Below, in pieces: positions 1-9,068 of a stretch of 22,416 nucleotides of DNA (the stretch's first letter is position 1; every line of letters begins with the position of its first letter). Position numbers and translations under genes: made by a program. Source of the DNA: Venturia oleaginea (taxonomy: Eukaryota > Ascomycota > Dothideomycetes > Venturiales > Venturiaceae); NCBI GenBank assembly GCA_013176395.1, contig JABMLP010000060.1, positions 1 through 22,416 of the forward strand, read 5' to 3'. The notes beneath the pieces were generated by a model that made no database searches, was not told the origin of the DNA, and saw only the letters and a program-made list of their open reading frames with translations.

Positions 1-898
1 CACGTATTATACTTATACTTATATTCCAGCCTGCTATCCCAGCATTGGCGAGAGCAAAATTCATCTGGGCATAGAACTTTGCAGACGCTAGTACGTCAGT
101 CGCAAGAGAATTCCCAATGATTGCCGTAGCGATGCGGTTCCAGACCGTGGGAGATGATTCACGCCAGAAATAGGCTGTATCTGTATCGTGAGGCGTGCGT
201 ACTGTCGAGTTTCGCTCTCCCTGGGCTTTGACATAGGTGACATAGCCTTCGTACGCTGGATCCGTGAGCCTGGGAGGGTCTGGCACGGTAAATTGAGAGA
301 CCTTGCCGACGGCTGCGAAAAGTCTCACAAATCGTGACTGAGGGGTATCGGGAACCGGCGATCCTCCTGGCGTTGCTTGATAAACACCTGGATCCTTCAG
401 GCCAAAGACATAATCCACGAAATCGTTCTGCCCATCATCTGAACGGGCGGTGACTATCTCGCGCGCGGCCTGCTTCCCAATAGCGGCCGCATCTTTTCCA
501 GTTGTCGCTGGATCCAGTCCAATCGATGCGAGAACAGCTTTGAGAGCCGCGTCGGTAGCAGCATAGTTGCGAGTACCATGAAAAGCCCAAACTAGTGAGT
601 TGTGTGCAGCGAAGGATACAGCGAGCTGCTGGAAAGCAAGACTTTGCTTTTGGGAATTTGTCGCAGCGAGATATTGAGCGCCTTGGACGATAGCAGGTAC
701 CCATGCCGAAGGAGGTGATTGGAGGCCGCCGATGATGGTTCCATTGACTAGGATTGCTGTCTGGTCAACCCTAACACGGAATTAGAATGATTCAGCAGCT
801 AGCAAGAAATGAACAATGTACCAATACTGCACAATATCTCCCGAGTAAGCGGCGTTTGCAACAGTGATGACACTGGCAAGCCAGATTGAGAGTCTCAT
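1..898 (-). CDS. Vanadium-dependent haloperoxidase-like secreted protein, 5' part (partial)
   Basis: The visible part encodes about 276 residues. The start at 898 opens with a signal peptide (MRLSIWLASVITVANA, then AYSGD). Exon 1 is 898-822, a 51-bp intron lies at 821-771 (GTACAT...TTAG), and exon 2 runs 770 to about 19, where a GTATAAGT donor at 18 fits the family, which should continue with a Y-x-x-NFWRP-like stretch. Family-like segments are VDQTAILVNGT, PHDTDTAYFW, ESSPTVWNRIA and MNFALANAGIAGW, typical of fungal PAP2/haloperoxidase-superfamily proteins. Those enzymes oxidise halides or act as phosphatases through a vanadate/phosphate pocket. The catalytic motifs lie in the C-terminal half, beyond the left edge, so activity cannot be judged. 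No frameshift is visible in the 829 coding bases. The family call rests on recalled similarity. Confidence 0.72.
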
Positions 899-1531
899 AT
901 TGAGCCGGATGTCAGCAAGATGCAGGATAGTCCGTGTGTCTGTATGCCAGGTCCTCTGCCAGCTTTATACAGGTTTGAAAAGAGAGGAAGGGGTTACAAA
1001 CCTATGCCTCTTCGGATTGCGTGCTTAATTGACAGGAGATGCCTTACAATTGCTACAGTTCGCAGCAGCAATAACTGCAGAAGGAAGGTCTACAAGCATT
1101 GCACGGTCCAGTTATAGCTCCGTGAGAGAGTCCTACCGTTCAAAAGCGCTCGTCCAGATCTACCATCGGGACCGATGGAGTATAGCTCGTGTCAATGGTT
1201 GATCTTGATGCATAATGGCACCACCCGAGGCGCATCGAAGCTCATCTCGGCGTAGACTTTCATTCGAGGTGGCCTAACGTAAAGGTGATGGGACCACATG
1301 ATTGGAAGCACAACATTGTCCCGGCCCATGAGGCGATCGTGATTATCCGGATGTCAATTGAGATTGGCGAGACTCTGTACTGAAGGTCTCGATTGGAGTA
1401 CTAATTGATTGAATCCAGACGAGAATGGATAGATTTGATGTTGTGGAGTGAATTGGAGAGGATCAATTCGTGAAGATAAGATGTTACGAAAGAGAAAATT
1501 TGCCTGCCAAGACAGGGGAGCAGCGTGACTA
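899..1531. other. Intergenic region between the haloperoxidase-like gene and the pogo-like element
   Basis: No convincing gene. The part next to 898 is the promoter and leader of the minus-strand gene. Short open frames at 920-1117 (+) and 1354-1623 (-) have no start context, domain or codon pattern I would trust. The stretch from about 1350 to 1531 may be one half of an older repeat, possibly an LTR remnant, into which the pogo-like element inserted: a motif at 1506-1530 recurs on the far side of the element. Confidence 0.5.
963..969 (-). promoter_or_regulatory. Putative TATA box of the haloperoxidase-like gene
   Basis: TATAAAG on the minus strand, about 65-70 bases upstream of the ATG at 898. 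The position is reasonable for a fungal core promoter; no other support. Confidence 0.35.
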
Positions 1532-1595
1532 ACGTAATCCACATCGAGCGGTACACACCACCGAGCGGTACACATTTTCGTATCCTCATCAATTA
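1532..1595 (+). repeat. Left terminal inverted repeat of the pogo-like element
   Basis: 64 bases matching the reverse complement of 3307-3371 with a few substitutions and one 1-base gap. It contains a direct repeat of GAGCGGTACACA (1546-1557 and 1563-1574), a likely pair of transposase binding sites. Confidence 0.88.
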
Positions 1596-1697
1596 CTCTG
1601 TTATGCACCAATAAATCTCTCATTTTTGAATATTCCTATCTATATTTCTGACAGTTGACTGCAAAATGGTCACCACTGCGACAAATAAAACAAGTAA

Positions 1698-3299
1698 TTA
1701 CAATGTTCTCTCCTCTTCATTTGGTGGTTCTTCCTCAATATAAGGCTCTTGATCAACCTGGTTACTGTTGATAACCGAAGCTTCTTTAGAAAGTTGAAGT
1801 AAGCTTGAGCCCTCTGCAACAATTAAAGCGCTTGATTGACTAATATATCTCCTTTTTAGTTGCCTCTTTCGCTTCTGCCTCTCATTTGCAGCTCTTAATT
1901 TCTCATTTTCCGCAGCTAGTAAAGCGGCGCCTTGCATCGCGATCTGGCAGCCCTTGACAAGCTGATTAAGGGCCTGATCTGTTGGTCTTGGTGGACTTTT
2001 TGAACGTCTCTTAAGATAGCCTTTGATTGTAGCTACCTGCAGCTCTAACTGGGTTAGATTCTGAGGTGTTTCTGGTTGCCATTGCTCTTGGTTTGCGGCC
2101 AAGGGCGCGGTAGGGGTAGATGGCCTAATCTGGATGGTTGAAAGTACCTGATCTGGATCAAAAGGTACGAGACCGGCAGCAGTGAAGCTGCGTTGAATAT
2201 TGCTTAGTGTGAGGGCACTAATTCGAGCAATTTTAAAGGCGTGAAGGAACTCAATTTTGTCGATATGATTTATGCCAAGCCTCATATATTCCGAGACTTG
2301 GTGGCCGTAGATACGCTTGAGGACCGAAAAACAACCAATATCGAGAGGTTGAAGAAGATGTGATGAATGCGGTGGCATACAAAGAGTAATAATCATCCGG
2401 TCTGCACAAAATTGATCAAATTCTGGTGTTGCGTGGCTGCCGTGGCCATCCAGAATTAGTAGTCGATAACTACCAACCGTTCTTGCAGCTGTATTTGGCT
2501 CGAAAACCTCTTTAACCAATGTAATCCAAGCTTGTCATTAGTCCATCCATTTGTATTCAAAGCGATTGTCCAATCAGGCGGTAGATTGTTGTTTTCGTAC
2601 CAAGATGATATATGTACCTTGCCTTTGAAGATCACCATCGGCGGAGGCTCCAACCCAGCGCATTGATCGATTCGATTGCCGTAACCCATTCGCGATCGCC
2701 AGGCTGTAACTGAGGGGGTCTGCCACGCCTATCTGAGGCAGTAACTACGCGTGAGGTACTTGCAAGGCCATTGCAGAGCCAGTTTAGTCGAAGTTGTAGA
2801 TATCGTTATTGAGGATGCCGTATTTAGCGATTGTGTTTTGTACAAGCCGAAACCAGGCCCCAATAAGGGCTGGATCTTCGCATCTTGCCCTTTGATTATC
2901 ATAGCTGCGTGAATATCGCGATTTGAGGCTAGGGCGGCGGTTGATGTATCGCTGAGGCCAATTGACACCGATTTTGCAATCTGAGCCTACACGCTGCTCG
3001 AGTACGATTTTTGCCGCTTCGCGTACCCCAGTAACGGTCAATGGATAACCTCTTTCATCCATAGATAGTATCCAATGCTCAACGACCTCCTCTTCCGTAT
3101 CCGTAAGCTTTTGGCAATTTCGGCGCGAATCGACGCGTGAAGCGCGTCCGCGAAGGCGGGAGGCAAGGGAAGTAAATGGGACAGAATAGGTATCAGCGGC
3201 CTTTCGAATACTTGGAAAATGGCCTTTCAAATAAGCCTCATGAGCAAGGAGTATTTGACCCTCTTTCTGGGCCTTTGTATTAACTAGTTGTGGTGACAT
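1698..3299 (-). pseudogene. Pogo/Fot1-like transposase (broken reading frame)
   Basis: The frame begins at ATG 3299 (MSPQLVNTKAQ). The N-terminal ~60 residues resemble a psq-type helix-turn-helix (AYLKGHFPSIRKAAD), followed by a CENP-B-type DNA-binding domain (KLTDTEEEVVEHWILSMDERG). The DDE core follows: first Asp in IYNFD at about 2787, second in LLILDGHGSH at about 2450, third in HLLQPLDIG at about 2340. The C-terminus is a basic then acidic tail. The frame is interrupted by a TAA at 2784-2786, where the family has a Glu after NFD, and by three one-base losses near 2767, 2644 and 2510. All three catalytic Asp codons survive. The stop makes this copy dead as written; the three gaps could be sequencing errors, the stop less easily. 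Confidence 0.85.
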
Positions 3300-3306
3300 T
3301 GTGGGT

Positions 3307-3371
3307 TAATCGATGAGGATACGAAAATGTGTACCGCTCGGTGGTGTGTACCGCTTGGTGGTGGATTACGT
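3307..3371 (-). repeat. Right terminal inverted repeat of the pogo-like element
   Basis: 65 bases, the partner of 1532-1595. It carries the same pair of (A/G)AGCGGTACACA motifs and ends at the TA target duplication at 3372-3373. Confidence 0.88.
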
Positions 3372-4170
3372 TATTGCCAAGAGAGAAAGATCACGTGACC
3401 ATGGCCAAGACAGTGAGCCACGTGACTATAGTTTAGGAGGAACTGAAGTACTAGATAGTCGATATCAATATCGATGAAATCTTGGATAACATTGATGTTA
3501 AGCGATAGCCATGTTGATTTGAGAGCTTTGTGATGATGCAACTGAAGTTGATTTGATAGCCCCATCACGAGATATTTAATGGAGATGCTGACCTAGGGAA
3601 GGCCGAGCGCCAATCCATAACGAGCAAGGGCCGATATCGAGGATCCCGATGTAGTGGCATTCGTGCATACCGATTGGCTGCCTCTTTGGTCCCACGGACA
3701 AATGAGGTTGCAGAAGCAGGAGAATTGGTGGCTGAGCCCTTGTATTGGCGAGCTCAAGTTTCTCTCGACCACTTTGTCCTATGACTGCTAAGCCGTCTGA
3801 AACCGGCCATCAGAAGGATTCTCTGTAGCAGAAAGTGCCTTTGTTTCTACTCTCTCAGATTGTTGCGTGCGGGGTCATCGCCGTGCTATCAACGGTCAAT
3901 AATTCCTATCGCGACCCTCGCACGACAATAACAAGGCCTATCCTTGCGCCCCTCACCCTGTCCTGAAAGAGAGGCTGGCGACCAGCAGGAGAAAAACAGT
4001 ACACCACTCCTCAGCCGTCTTTCGCGACGCCTTCTCATAGCCTCTCTTTGCAACTCTCCACCCTCACGACTTCAATCAGACCACTGATATACTCCTACCT
4101 GTCACCTTCGGCAACACCCGTTTAGCGCGCGTCATGAGCTTCCTGCGCCGCTTCTAGCTGCACACACACC
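3372..4170. other. Intergenic region; upstream sequence of the BTB gene
   Basis: No gene is supported. The first ~60 bases hold two copies of a GCCAAGA...CACGTGAC motif (see the repeat entry). From about 3950 to 4160 the plus strand is rich in C and T with few purine runs, typical of fungal promoter and 5' leader DNA just upstream of a start codon, and it leads into the ATG at 4171 (context ACACACCATGG). No clear TATA box was found. Confidence 0.5.
3376..3427 (+). repeat. Two direct copies of a ~24-bp motif containing CACGTG
   Basis: Copies at 3376-3399 and 3404-3427 share GCCAAGA, an AG-rich middle and CACGTGAC. A third, diverged copy (GCCAAGACAG...GCGTGACT) lies at 1506-1530, immediately left of the pogo-like element, so the three were adjacent before insertion. 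CACGTG is the core site of fungal bHLH regulators; whether it works here is unknown. Such repeats also occur in fungal LTRs. Confidence 0.6.
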
Positions 4171-5723
4171 ATGGTTTCCTTCCCAGACGATTATGAGGCG
4201 CGCCATCACCTCTCTCTTCGCCCGAGAAACCCAGCTTCTACACGCTCAGAGTCCACAGCCAGCAGCTCTCGAGTTTCCATGTCCACCGTCAGGAGAAGTC
4301 ATAGACATGCGAGGTCGCACGCAGGCGGGTCGGTACGGGAAGCGCCGTCATGCAGAACGAGTTCCCATGTTTTCTACAGACGGGGGATGTTGAGATGTGA
4401 TATCCAATGGGAGGAAAGAGCAGAAATATGTCTTGCACAGGCTCTCACTATCGCGGTGCTCGGGTTTCTTCGAGGCGAGTCTGAGCGACGAATGGAATCA
4501 GACTGGACCGCCCGAGCCGAATACCGGTGCGCCAACAAGCAAGAGGTGGAGATATGAGCTGGATTGGGGACATGGTAGAGACGATATACCAATGTTGGTG
4601 AAGAAGCCTGTCTCCACATCCTCAGTATTTGGTAACGGAACCGCCGACCATACCTCAAGACCACCTCCACTACGTCCAAGCCTCCAGCGCCGTCTAATGG
4701 TTTCTTTCGAAGTATGGCAAATTTCACAGCTCTCAATGTATCTCAACAACAATCTGAAGAATCAGATCAGGACGATGAGATCTTCCGGACGTACGACAAT
4801 CTGTTTCGCATATTCTACCACTACCCTCCTCAACTGGACTCGGTAAACATAGCACAAGCATACGTTGAGAGCAAGTCGTTGTTACAGCTTGCAGATATGT
4901 ACGATGCGCTTGAAGTTGTGGGACAAAGAATAGACCACCACTTGCTTCGATTTCATGGTCGACTGTGGAAACAAATCGCAAAATATCCTCCTTCATACCT
5001 CAAGCTAGGCTATCTTGCGAAATCAAGAGCGATTTTTGCAGAAGCCATGGTGCATGTCGTAGGGCAGTGGCCGGCAGGCAAGCACCAATTGCAAGGACAA
5101 GTACCACAAGCAGTCATGGAGCTAATAGAGGACAAAGTAGATGAAATAGAAGAAGTGAAGACGCGAGTGGAAGGTAATTGTGGCGACTCACACTGACAAC
5201 TTCTCGAGGCGAACGCGTGGCGCCTGCAAATGCATGGGTCGACTGGCAAATGATGAGTCTGTGGAGGCAATGGTTCGCCGAAAACACAACACCACTACCA
5301 GCGTCCATCCTGAAACCTCCTGCATCCTCGTCCTCACATCATCGTGGAAGCTCAAGAGACAGCCGCCATGATCCAACCTCGCGCGCTTCCTCGAATGCTC
5401 TTGCTACGACATCTGCTCGGCAAGGGCCTCCTCCACCTGTCAATACTGGCCGTGTGTTCAGGCTGATCGGATCGGCGGGATCAAATTACCTTGACCATGA
5501 CGAGGTAAAGCGCTTTCTCAAGAATAGTCCGGAACTATACCATCGCGACACCATCAGAAGAGCAGAGCGAAGACTGGAGGAGCTGAAAAATCTGGCAAGA
5601 GACGCCGTCAAACCACTGATGAGGAATTTCCTGGAGCTGGACCCAAGAGAGGCAGGAATGGCTTATCTCGTCTGCACAAAGATGGAAGACAGAGATTGGG
5701 AAATGGTGTTTGTTGAAGATTGA
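4171..5723 (+). CDS. BTB/POZ-domain protein (frame broken by four apparent one-base losses)
   Basis: The product would be about 517 residues. It starts at 4171 (MVSFPDDYEARHH) with a Ser/Arg-rich N-terminus (to about 4330). A BTB fold follows (TGDVEM, then KYVLHRLSLSRCSGFFEAS), then a long helical region (YDNLFRIFYHYPP, LADMYDALEVVG, LWKQIAKYPPSYLKLGYLA) and a C-terminal part (LWRLTLTTSRGERV, GRVFRLIGS, LKNLARDAVKPLMRNFLEL) ending at 5723. BTB proteins dimerise and often act as adaptors, for example for Cul3 ligases; the role here is unknown. Coding moves through the frames starting near 4171, 4340, 4397, 4670 and 5176, and each step equals loss of one base (near 4335, 4397, 4669, 5175). The segments read as continuous conserved protein and no good introns fit, so assembly indels are the likelier cause. 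A true pseudogene is the alternative. Confidence 0.78.
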
Positions 5724-6466
5724 AAATGTTGAGCGAATTTTGGCAGCGCGATGTCTGGTCGAATTTTTGTTATTTTGATCTGGACATGTTACGAATTACG
5801 ATGATATGGACGGGATGGGTGCAAGGTGTATGGATCTTTTTATATACCCATTGCATCACGGACGACGAAGGAATCGTTACGAAGGTAATGTTTTACGCTG
5901 TTTTCTGTTCGATATTACTATGGGAAGTATAGCTTGCTGGTCACGCTTACTAGCTACTTACTACATTACATTTACACAACTACATATTCAGCTGAACTTT
6001 TGGTCCTTGGTTGCCATTTCGCGAACGCCTACCTCCAGGCTTATGGTCGTTTCCTTCGCGGATGATAATCCTCTAAGGTTTCGGAAGTGTATCGTGGCAG
6101 ATCACCACGTTTCTCGGTATCCGATTAGGTCTGAGCTCGATATTAACCCCTAGTTTTCCAATTACCAAAAATATTCCGCATCACCGAATGTAGACTTCAT
6201 TGCGAAGTAATGCCTCTACGTCTACCCAAGATGATAATTCTGCACAACGACCGCTCCAAATCTAGGAGCGGGACCGCAACGAATTTGGCGACGACAATTG
6301 AGAAAGACGGTGCAATCTCTTCATGCAACATGATGGAACATGAGTATCCCACCCTCTCCCTCTCCACAGACTCATACCTAGGACTTTGGTCTCCAAGTTC
6401 AGTCATTACCGGCCGCCCACCAAGCACTCACAATAAGGGAAGCGCAGTCTAGGCTCCAGACGATTG
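5724..6466. other. Intergenic region, 3' of the BTB gene
   Basis: No supported gene. Open frames at 5720-5932, 5806-6153 and 6210-6452 (+) and 6197-6427 (-) overlap one another and lack recognisable domains or consistent coding character. The first few hundred bases are AT-rich and suit a 3' untranslated region of the BTB gene. Confidence 0.45.
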
Positions 6467-6650
6467 TCAATTCGCAAATGACAGCATCGATATCCGAGCC
6501 TGGATTACTTTGGCCTGCGCTTCCTTTAATCGATCGCTGCGAAGACTTTGGGTAAATATATACTCTTCCGAAAAATATGCCCCGCAAGATGGCTGATCAG
6601 AATTGTAGGCACGTGTAAGGGCAGTCTCTTCACCGGACTGCTCATAGTCT
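6467..6650 (-). CDS. Possible extra 3' exon of the copy-1 Ifi-6-16 gene
   Basis: The frame that ends in KIYER and TGA at 6689 is open again beyond it to a stop at 6467. A 42-bp stretch, 6692-6651, starts GTGAGA and ends ATCAG, is a multiple of three and contains the stop, so splicing it would join KIYE to RDYEQSGEETALTRAYN and add about 60 hydrophilic residues. The intron is short for fungi, and no homolog is recalled. The simpler reading is that the gene ends at 6689 and this frame is chance. Confidence 0.3.
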
Positions 6651-6688
6651 CTGATCATGATTGATCCGACCATCTTTCCGATACCATC

Positions 6689-7197
6689 TCACCGCTCATA
6701 AATCTTCCTAACCGCCTCTCTAATCATAATCTCGACCGCCTCCTCTGCCATATCGCGAGATTCTTTCTTCCAGAAGAATTGCCAAAACAACCCAAACAGC
6801 CCTCCCACATCAACCAAGATGACAGCCCAAGACAGAACAACATTTCCCAGCCCCCAGCCCCAGCGCTTTGTAGAAAGGCGAACAGACTACGAGCCTCGAT
6901 GGGCGCGATTTTTGAATGGATCAGGCAGCGGTGGAACCTACACATGGCCATCAGGTCAGCAAACAAATTCGCGCGCTTTGTACTTTACTTCAACGACTCA
7001 CCTGCCCTCACACCATTTGCGGTGAAGCCGATCGTGTTCAGAGTTGGCGCGATGACGAGAGACGGGTCGAAGAGGAGGAGGATAGAGAGCAGGAGAACCA
7101 GTGCTTCGATTCGATTGTCCCGGACCCAGTGGAGAGTGGTATCGAGAGTTTCGGCGATGCTGTTGAGCGCTTTTTCGATGAGTTCTGCTGATGCCAT
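6689..7197 (-). CDS. Ifi-6-16 (IFI6/ISG12-like) family small membrane protein, copy 1
   Basis: Exon 1 runs 7197-7002 (MASAELIEKALNSIAETLD...), with a membrane segment (EALVLLLSILLLF) and the domain start (VIAPTLNTIGFTANGVRAG). The intron at 7001-6938 (64 bp, GTGAGT, branch CTGAC, TGTAG) splits the Gly codon in phase 1. Exon 2 continues GSTAAW, then ARSLFAFLQSAGAGGW, the glycine/alanine-rich core of the family, then a second hydrophobic stretch and a charged tail to the TGA at 6689. Two one-base losses must be assumed (near 6922, which otherwise gives an immediate stop, and near 6847). In animals the family sits in mitochondrial or ER membranes and affects cell death; the fungal role is unknown. 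The same intron position occurs in copies 2 and 3. Confidence 0.62.
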
Positions 7198-7429
7198 TTT
7201 AGTGAAGTTGCCTGTTGATAGACTACGGTCTGACGGTTTGATGTTATTTATTTGTGGGTTTTCATGTTGTTTTGCGGAAATCGAGACTTGGATTTCGATG
7301 GAAAACACATCACGCGTCTCATTTCCGTCCCTCCAATTTGCGCAGAATTTTGAGTCCCGAGGTCAGGTATCGCACAGGTGAGTGATTCCGAAAGTTTTTC
7401 CATTCTATTCAATGTTCAGCAAATGCTGT

Positions 7430-8235
7430 CTAGTTGTGACGGGAAACAAATGTGCCCATCAAGTTGCTCCCGGGCCGTCCATATACCAATAATGATCCCC
7501 TGTTCAAAGCCTGTCCAAAGCTTCCATTGCATCTACCACCCGATTCCCTCCCGGTTATATCCATGCATATTGACAATTGTAGAGTTGGAGTAGGACCCAG
7601 CCGGGCGAAGTCATCCATCTTGTCATGGTATAGATCATAGGCATATTGCTCCGCCGACTTCAGAATGACAATTTCCTCTTCAATTTCTGCCTTGGCTTTA
7701 TCCTCGATATCAGCCAACATCCTCTCGGCGGCTATATCCACAGCTGCCCTCATAGCCTCCTTGTAGCCACTGCGGTTGTAATCGAGAACTTCCCAGTAGG
7801 CCTTGAAGTCTCCAAGGATGCTCGTTGATAGAGCTAGTATGTTGAAGAGTCGATAGTTTTCAGTCACACTGACGGCTTCCCCACCAAAGGCCACTAATCG
7901 GAAAATGTTGAATAGGATACCGGCTTCCTGGGCGTCGACACGGGACTGGAACCAAGAGCCGAACGAGTCTGGACGCACTGTAGAAGATCAGCCAATAAGC
8001 CTCTTTGGTATTTATGAGAGTGCTGTCGCTTACCAGCATGATCAACTTGCTTAGTAACGCCAAGAGTGGAGAGGGATTTGGCATTGAAGGCTCTCGGGCA
8101 GTGAGAAAGTATGAAGTATACAACCCAAATAACGGTGTGGAGTGGATATGCTTGAGCCCATGGATGCGTAGTGGTTGGTAGTGCCGCAAGGACGACAGGG
8201 AGCTGACGACATGTGTAATCGAAAGTGTCTGTCAT
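7430..8235 (-). CDS. Conserved-looking hypothetical membrane protein
   Basis: Exon 1 runs 8235-8034 (MTDTFDYTCRQLPVVLAAL), then a 56-bp intron at 8033-7978 (GTAAGC, branch CTGATC, CTACAG) and exon 2 at 7977-7430. The product is about 249 residues without frameshift. Hydrophobic segments appear at AYPLHTVIWVVYFILSH, in GILFNIFRLVAF and in LFNILALSTSILG, followed by an amphipathic, acidic-basic helix (AAERMLADIEDKAKAEIEEE) likely to form a coiled coil. I do not recognise the family. An in-frame ATG at 8346 would add 37 residues; 8235 is preferred because its context (GTCACAATGAC) suits a start and hydrophilic residues precede the first membrane segment. The last ~40 residues look less protein-like and could reflect a missed 3' intron or indel. 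Confidence 0.6.
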
Positions 8236-8777
8236 TGTGACTGGCTTTAGGATGTTTGCTGAAGCTGTAGTTGGTCTCTCGCGAGGAAAAGAAGAGCATG
8301 TAACTCCAAGGCGAATGCTGCTTCCTCTGGGCACCCGCCCACCCACGTTGTCAAAGAAGGCGCGGATGTAACCTTCGCAGGCGTTTGATCTTTGTTCTTC
8401 GTACGACGCCTTCAGATTGTGGTCAATGTCACTTCATTTCTGGCGAACTGAGTTCGGAGAATTTTCAGAAATCATCGAACTCGATCTTGAATTGAAGAGG
8501 ACAGTCTGGTTTTGGCTTCGCGATGGGAAGGCTTGAGTTGAAGGTTGGAAACAACATCTCACGGAAAGAGCTACCAGGCAATCAAAAGACTATGTGAGCA
8601 CTTCCCACCAATCCCAGTGGCGTGTTTCTCATCTCTAATCTTAGTCAGACAGCCACGTAAGTCTCCTCATTTCCGGGTCGCACACTCACTTCTCTCCATC
8701 TCCAACCGAAGATAGCCCACCATCACACCTTCAAACCACCGTCTCAGGCAGCTCACGCTGATAACCCTCCATCTCAC
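8236..8777. other. Intergenic region
   Basis: Upstream region of the 8235 gene and downstream of the 9068 gene. From about 8580 to 8780 the plus strand is strongly C/T-rich (TCTC, CACC runs). No domain, RNA gene or repeat was recognised. Confidence 0.45.
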
Positions 8778-9068
8778 TCATCTCAACACCCCAAATATCC
8801 ATCTCTGGAACCGCCACACAAGTCCCTCAAGAACCACACGCCATTCCTCCTCCATCTCCACTCCAAATTCTCTCTCCATCTCATCCAACGTCTCGTCTGG
8901 GTCAGCTACGCCGATGAAGACAGCGCCGAGGTCGATGAGATTCGTGAAGACGGTGACGGGCCAGATGATAGCGACAATATCGCGCTTGAAGTTTGGTTTG
9001 TAGTTTGGATCGTAGGTGTGGACGGCGTCGCCGACTGGGACTTTGCGTCCTGGAAAGATGGAGGCCAT
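8778..9068 (-). CDS. Small hypothetical protein (about 96 residues)
   Basis: It starts at ATG 9068 (MASIFPGRKVPVGDAVHTYD) and ends at TGA 8778. One hydrophobic stretch (AIIWPVTVFTNLIDLGAVFIG) is followed by an acidic segment (DPDETLDEMEREFGVEMEEE). The longer in-frame extension to 9197 is rejected because it is low-complexity (Phe/Thr) and upstream of a cleaner start. If one G were missing near 8817 the frame would instead end with a hydrophilic tail containing EMSEMEGYQRELPE and stop near 8743, which looks more natural. The function is unknown, and the family is not recognised. Confidence 0.45.
   Translation of the reverse strand: MASIFPGRKVPVGDAVHTYDPNYKPNFKRDIVAIIWPVTVFTNLIDLGAVFIGVADPDETLDEMEREFGVEMEEEWRVVLEGLVWRFQRWIFGVLR

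Larger units (their letters stand above)
1532..3371 (-). mobile_element. Pogo/Fot1-like (Tc1/mariner superfamily) DNA transposon, 1,840 bp, degenerate
   Basis: The element is bounded by inverted repeats beginning ACGTAATCCAC and flanked by TA on both sides (1530-1531 and 3372-3373), the target duplication expected for this superfamily. A single transposase-like reading frame fills the interior on the minus strand, with two DNA-binding helix-turn-helix regions followed by a DDE-type catalytic core, as in pogo and Fot1 elements. Its length of about 1.8 kb is ordinary for such elements. The transposase frame is broken, so this copy should not be autonomous as written. The inverted repeats are still about 90 per cent alike, so insertion is not very ancient. 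Confidence 0.88.

Noticed and set aside
435..704. 89-codon minus-strand frame within the haloperoxidase-like gene
   Set aside because: Shadow in another frame; the frame used for the gene call gives family-like sequence over 750 bases.
920..1117. 65-codon plus-strand frame
   Set aside because: Short, Cys/Arg-rich without structure, and lies in the promoter region of the minus-strand gene.
4397..4846. A single 149-codon frame as a stand-alone gene
   Set aside because: Only its first part (to about 4669) reads as BTB sequence; the rest is out of frame with the continuing conserved protein that starts TSKPPAPSNGFFRSMANF in the next frame.
5174..5208. A 35-bp intron (GTAATT...CTCGAG with a CTGAC branch-like site) that would restore the BTB frame
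   Set aside because: The DNA inside it reads LWRLTLTTSR in the downstream frame, which fits the surrounding conserved protein, so it is coding and a one-base loss is the better explanation. The intron would also be unusually short.
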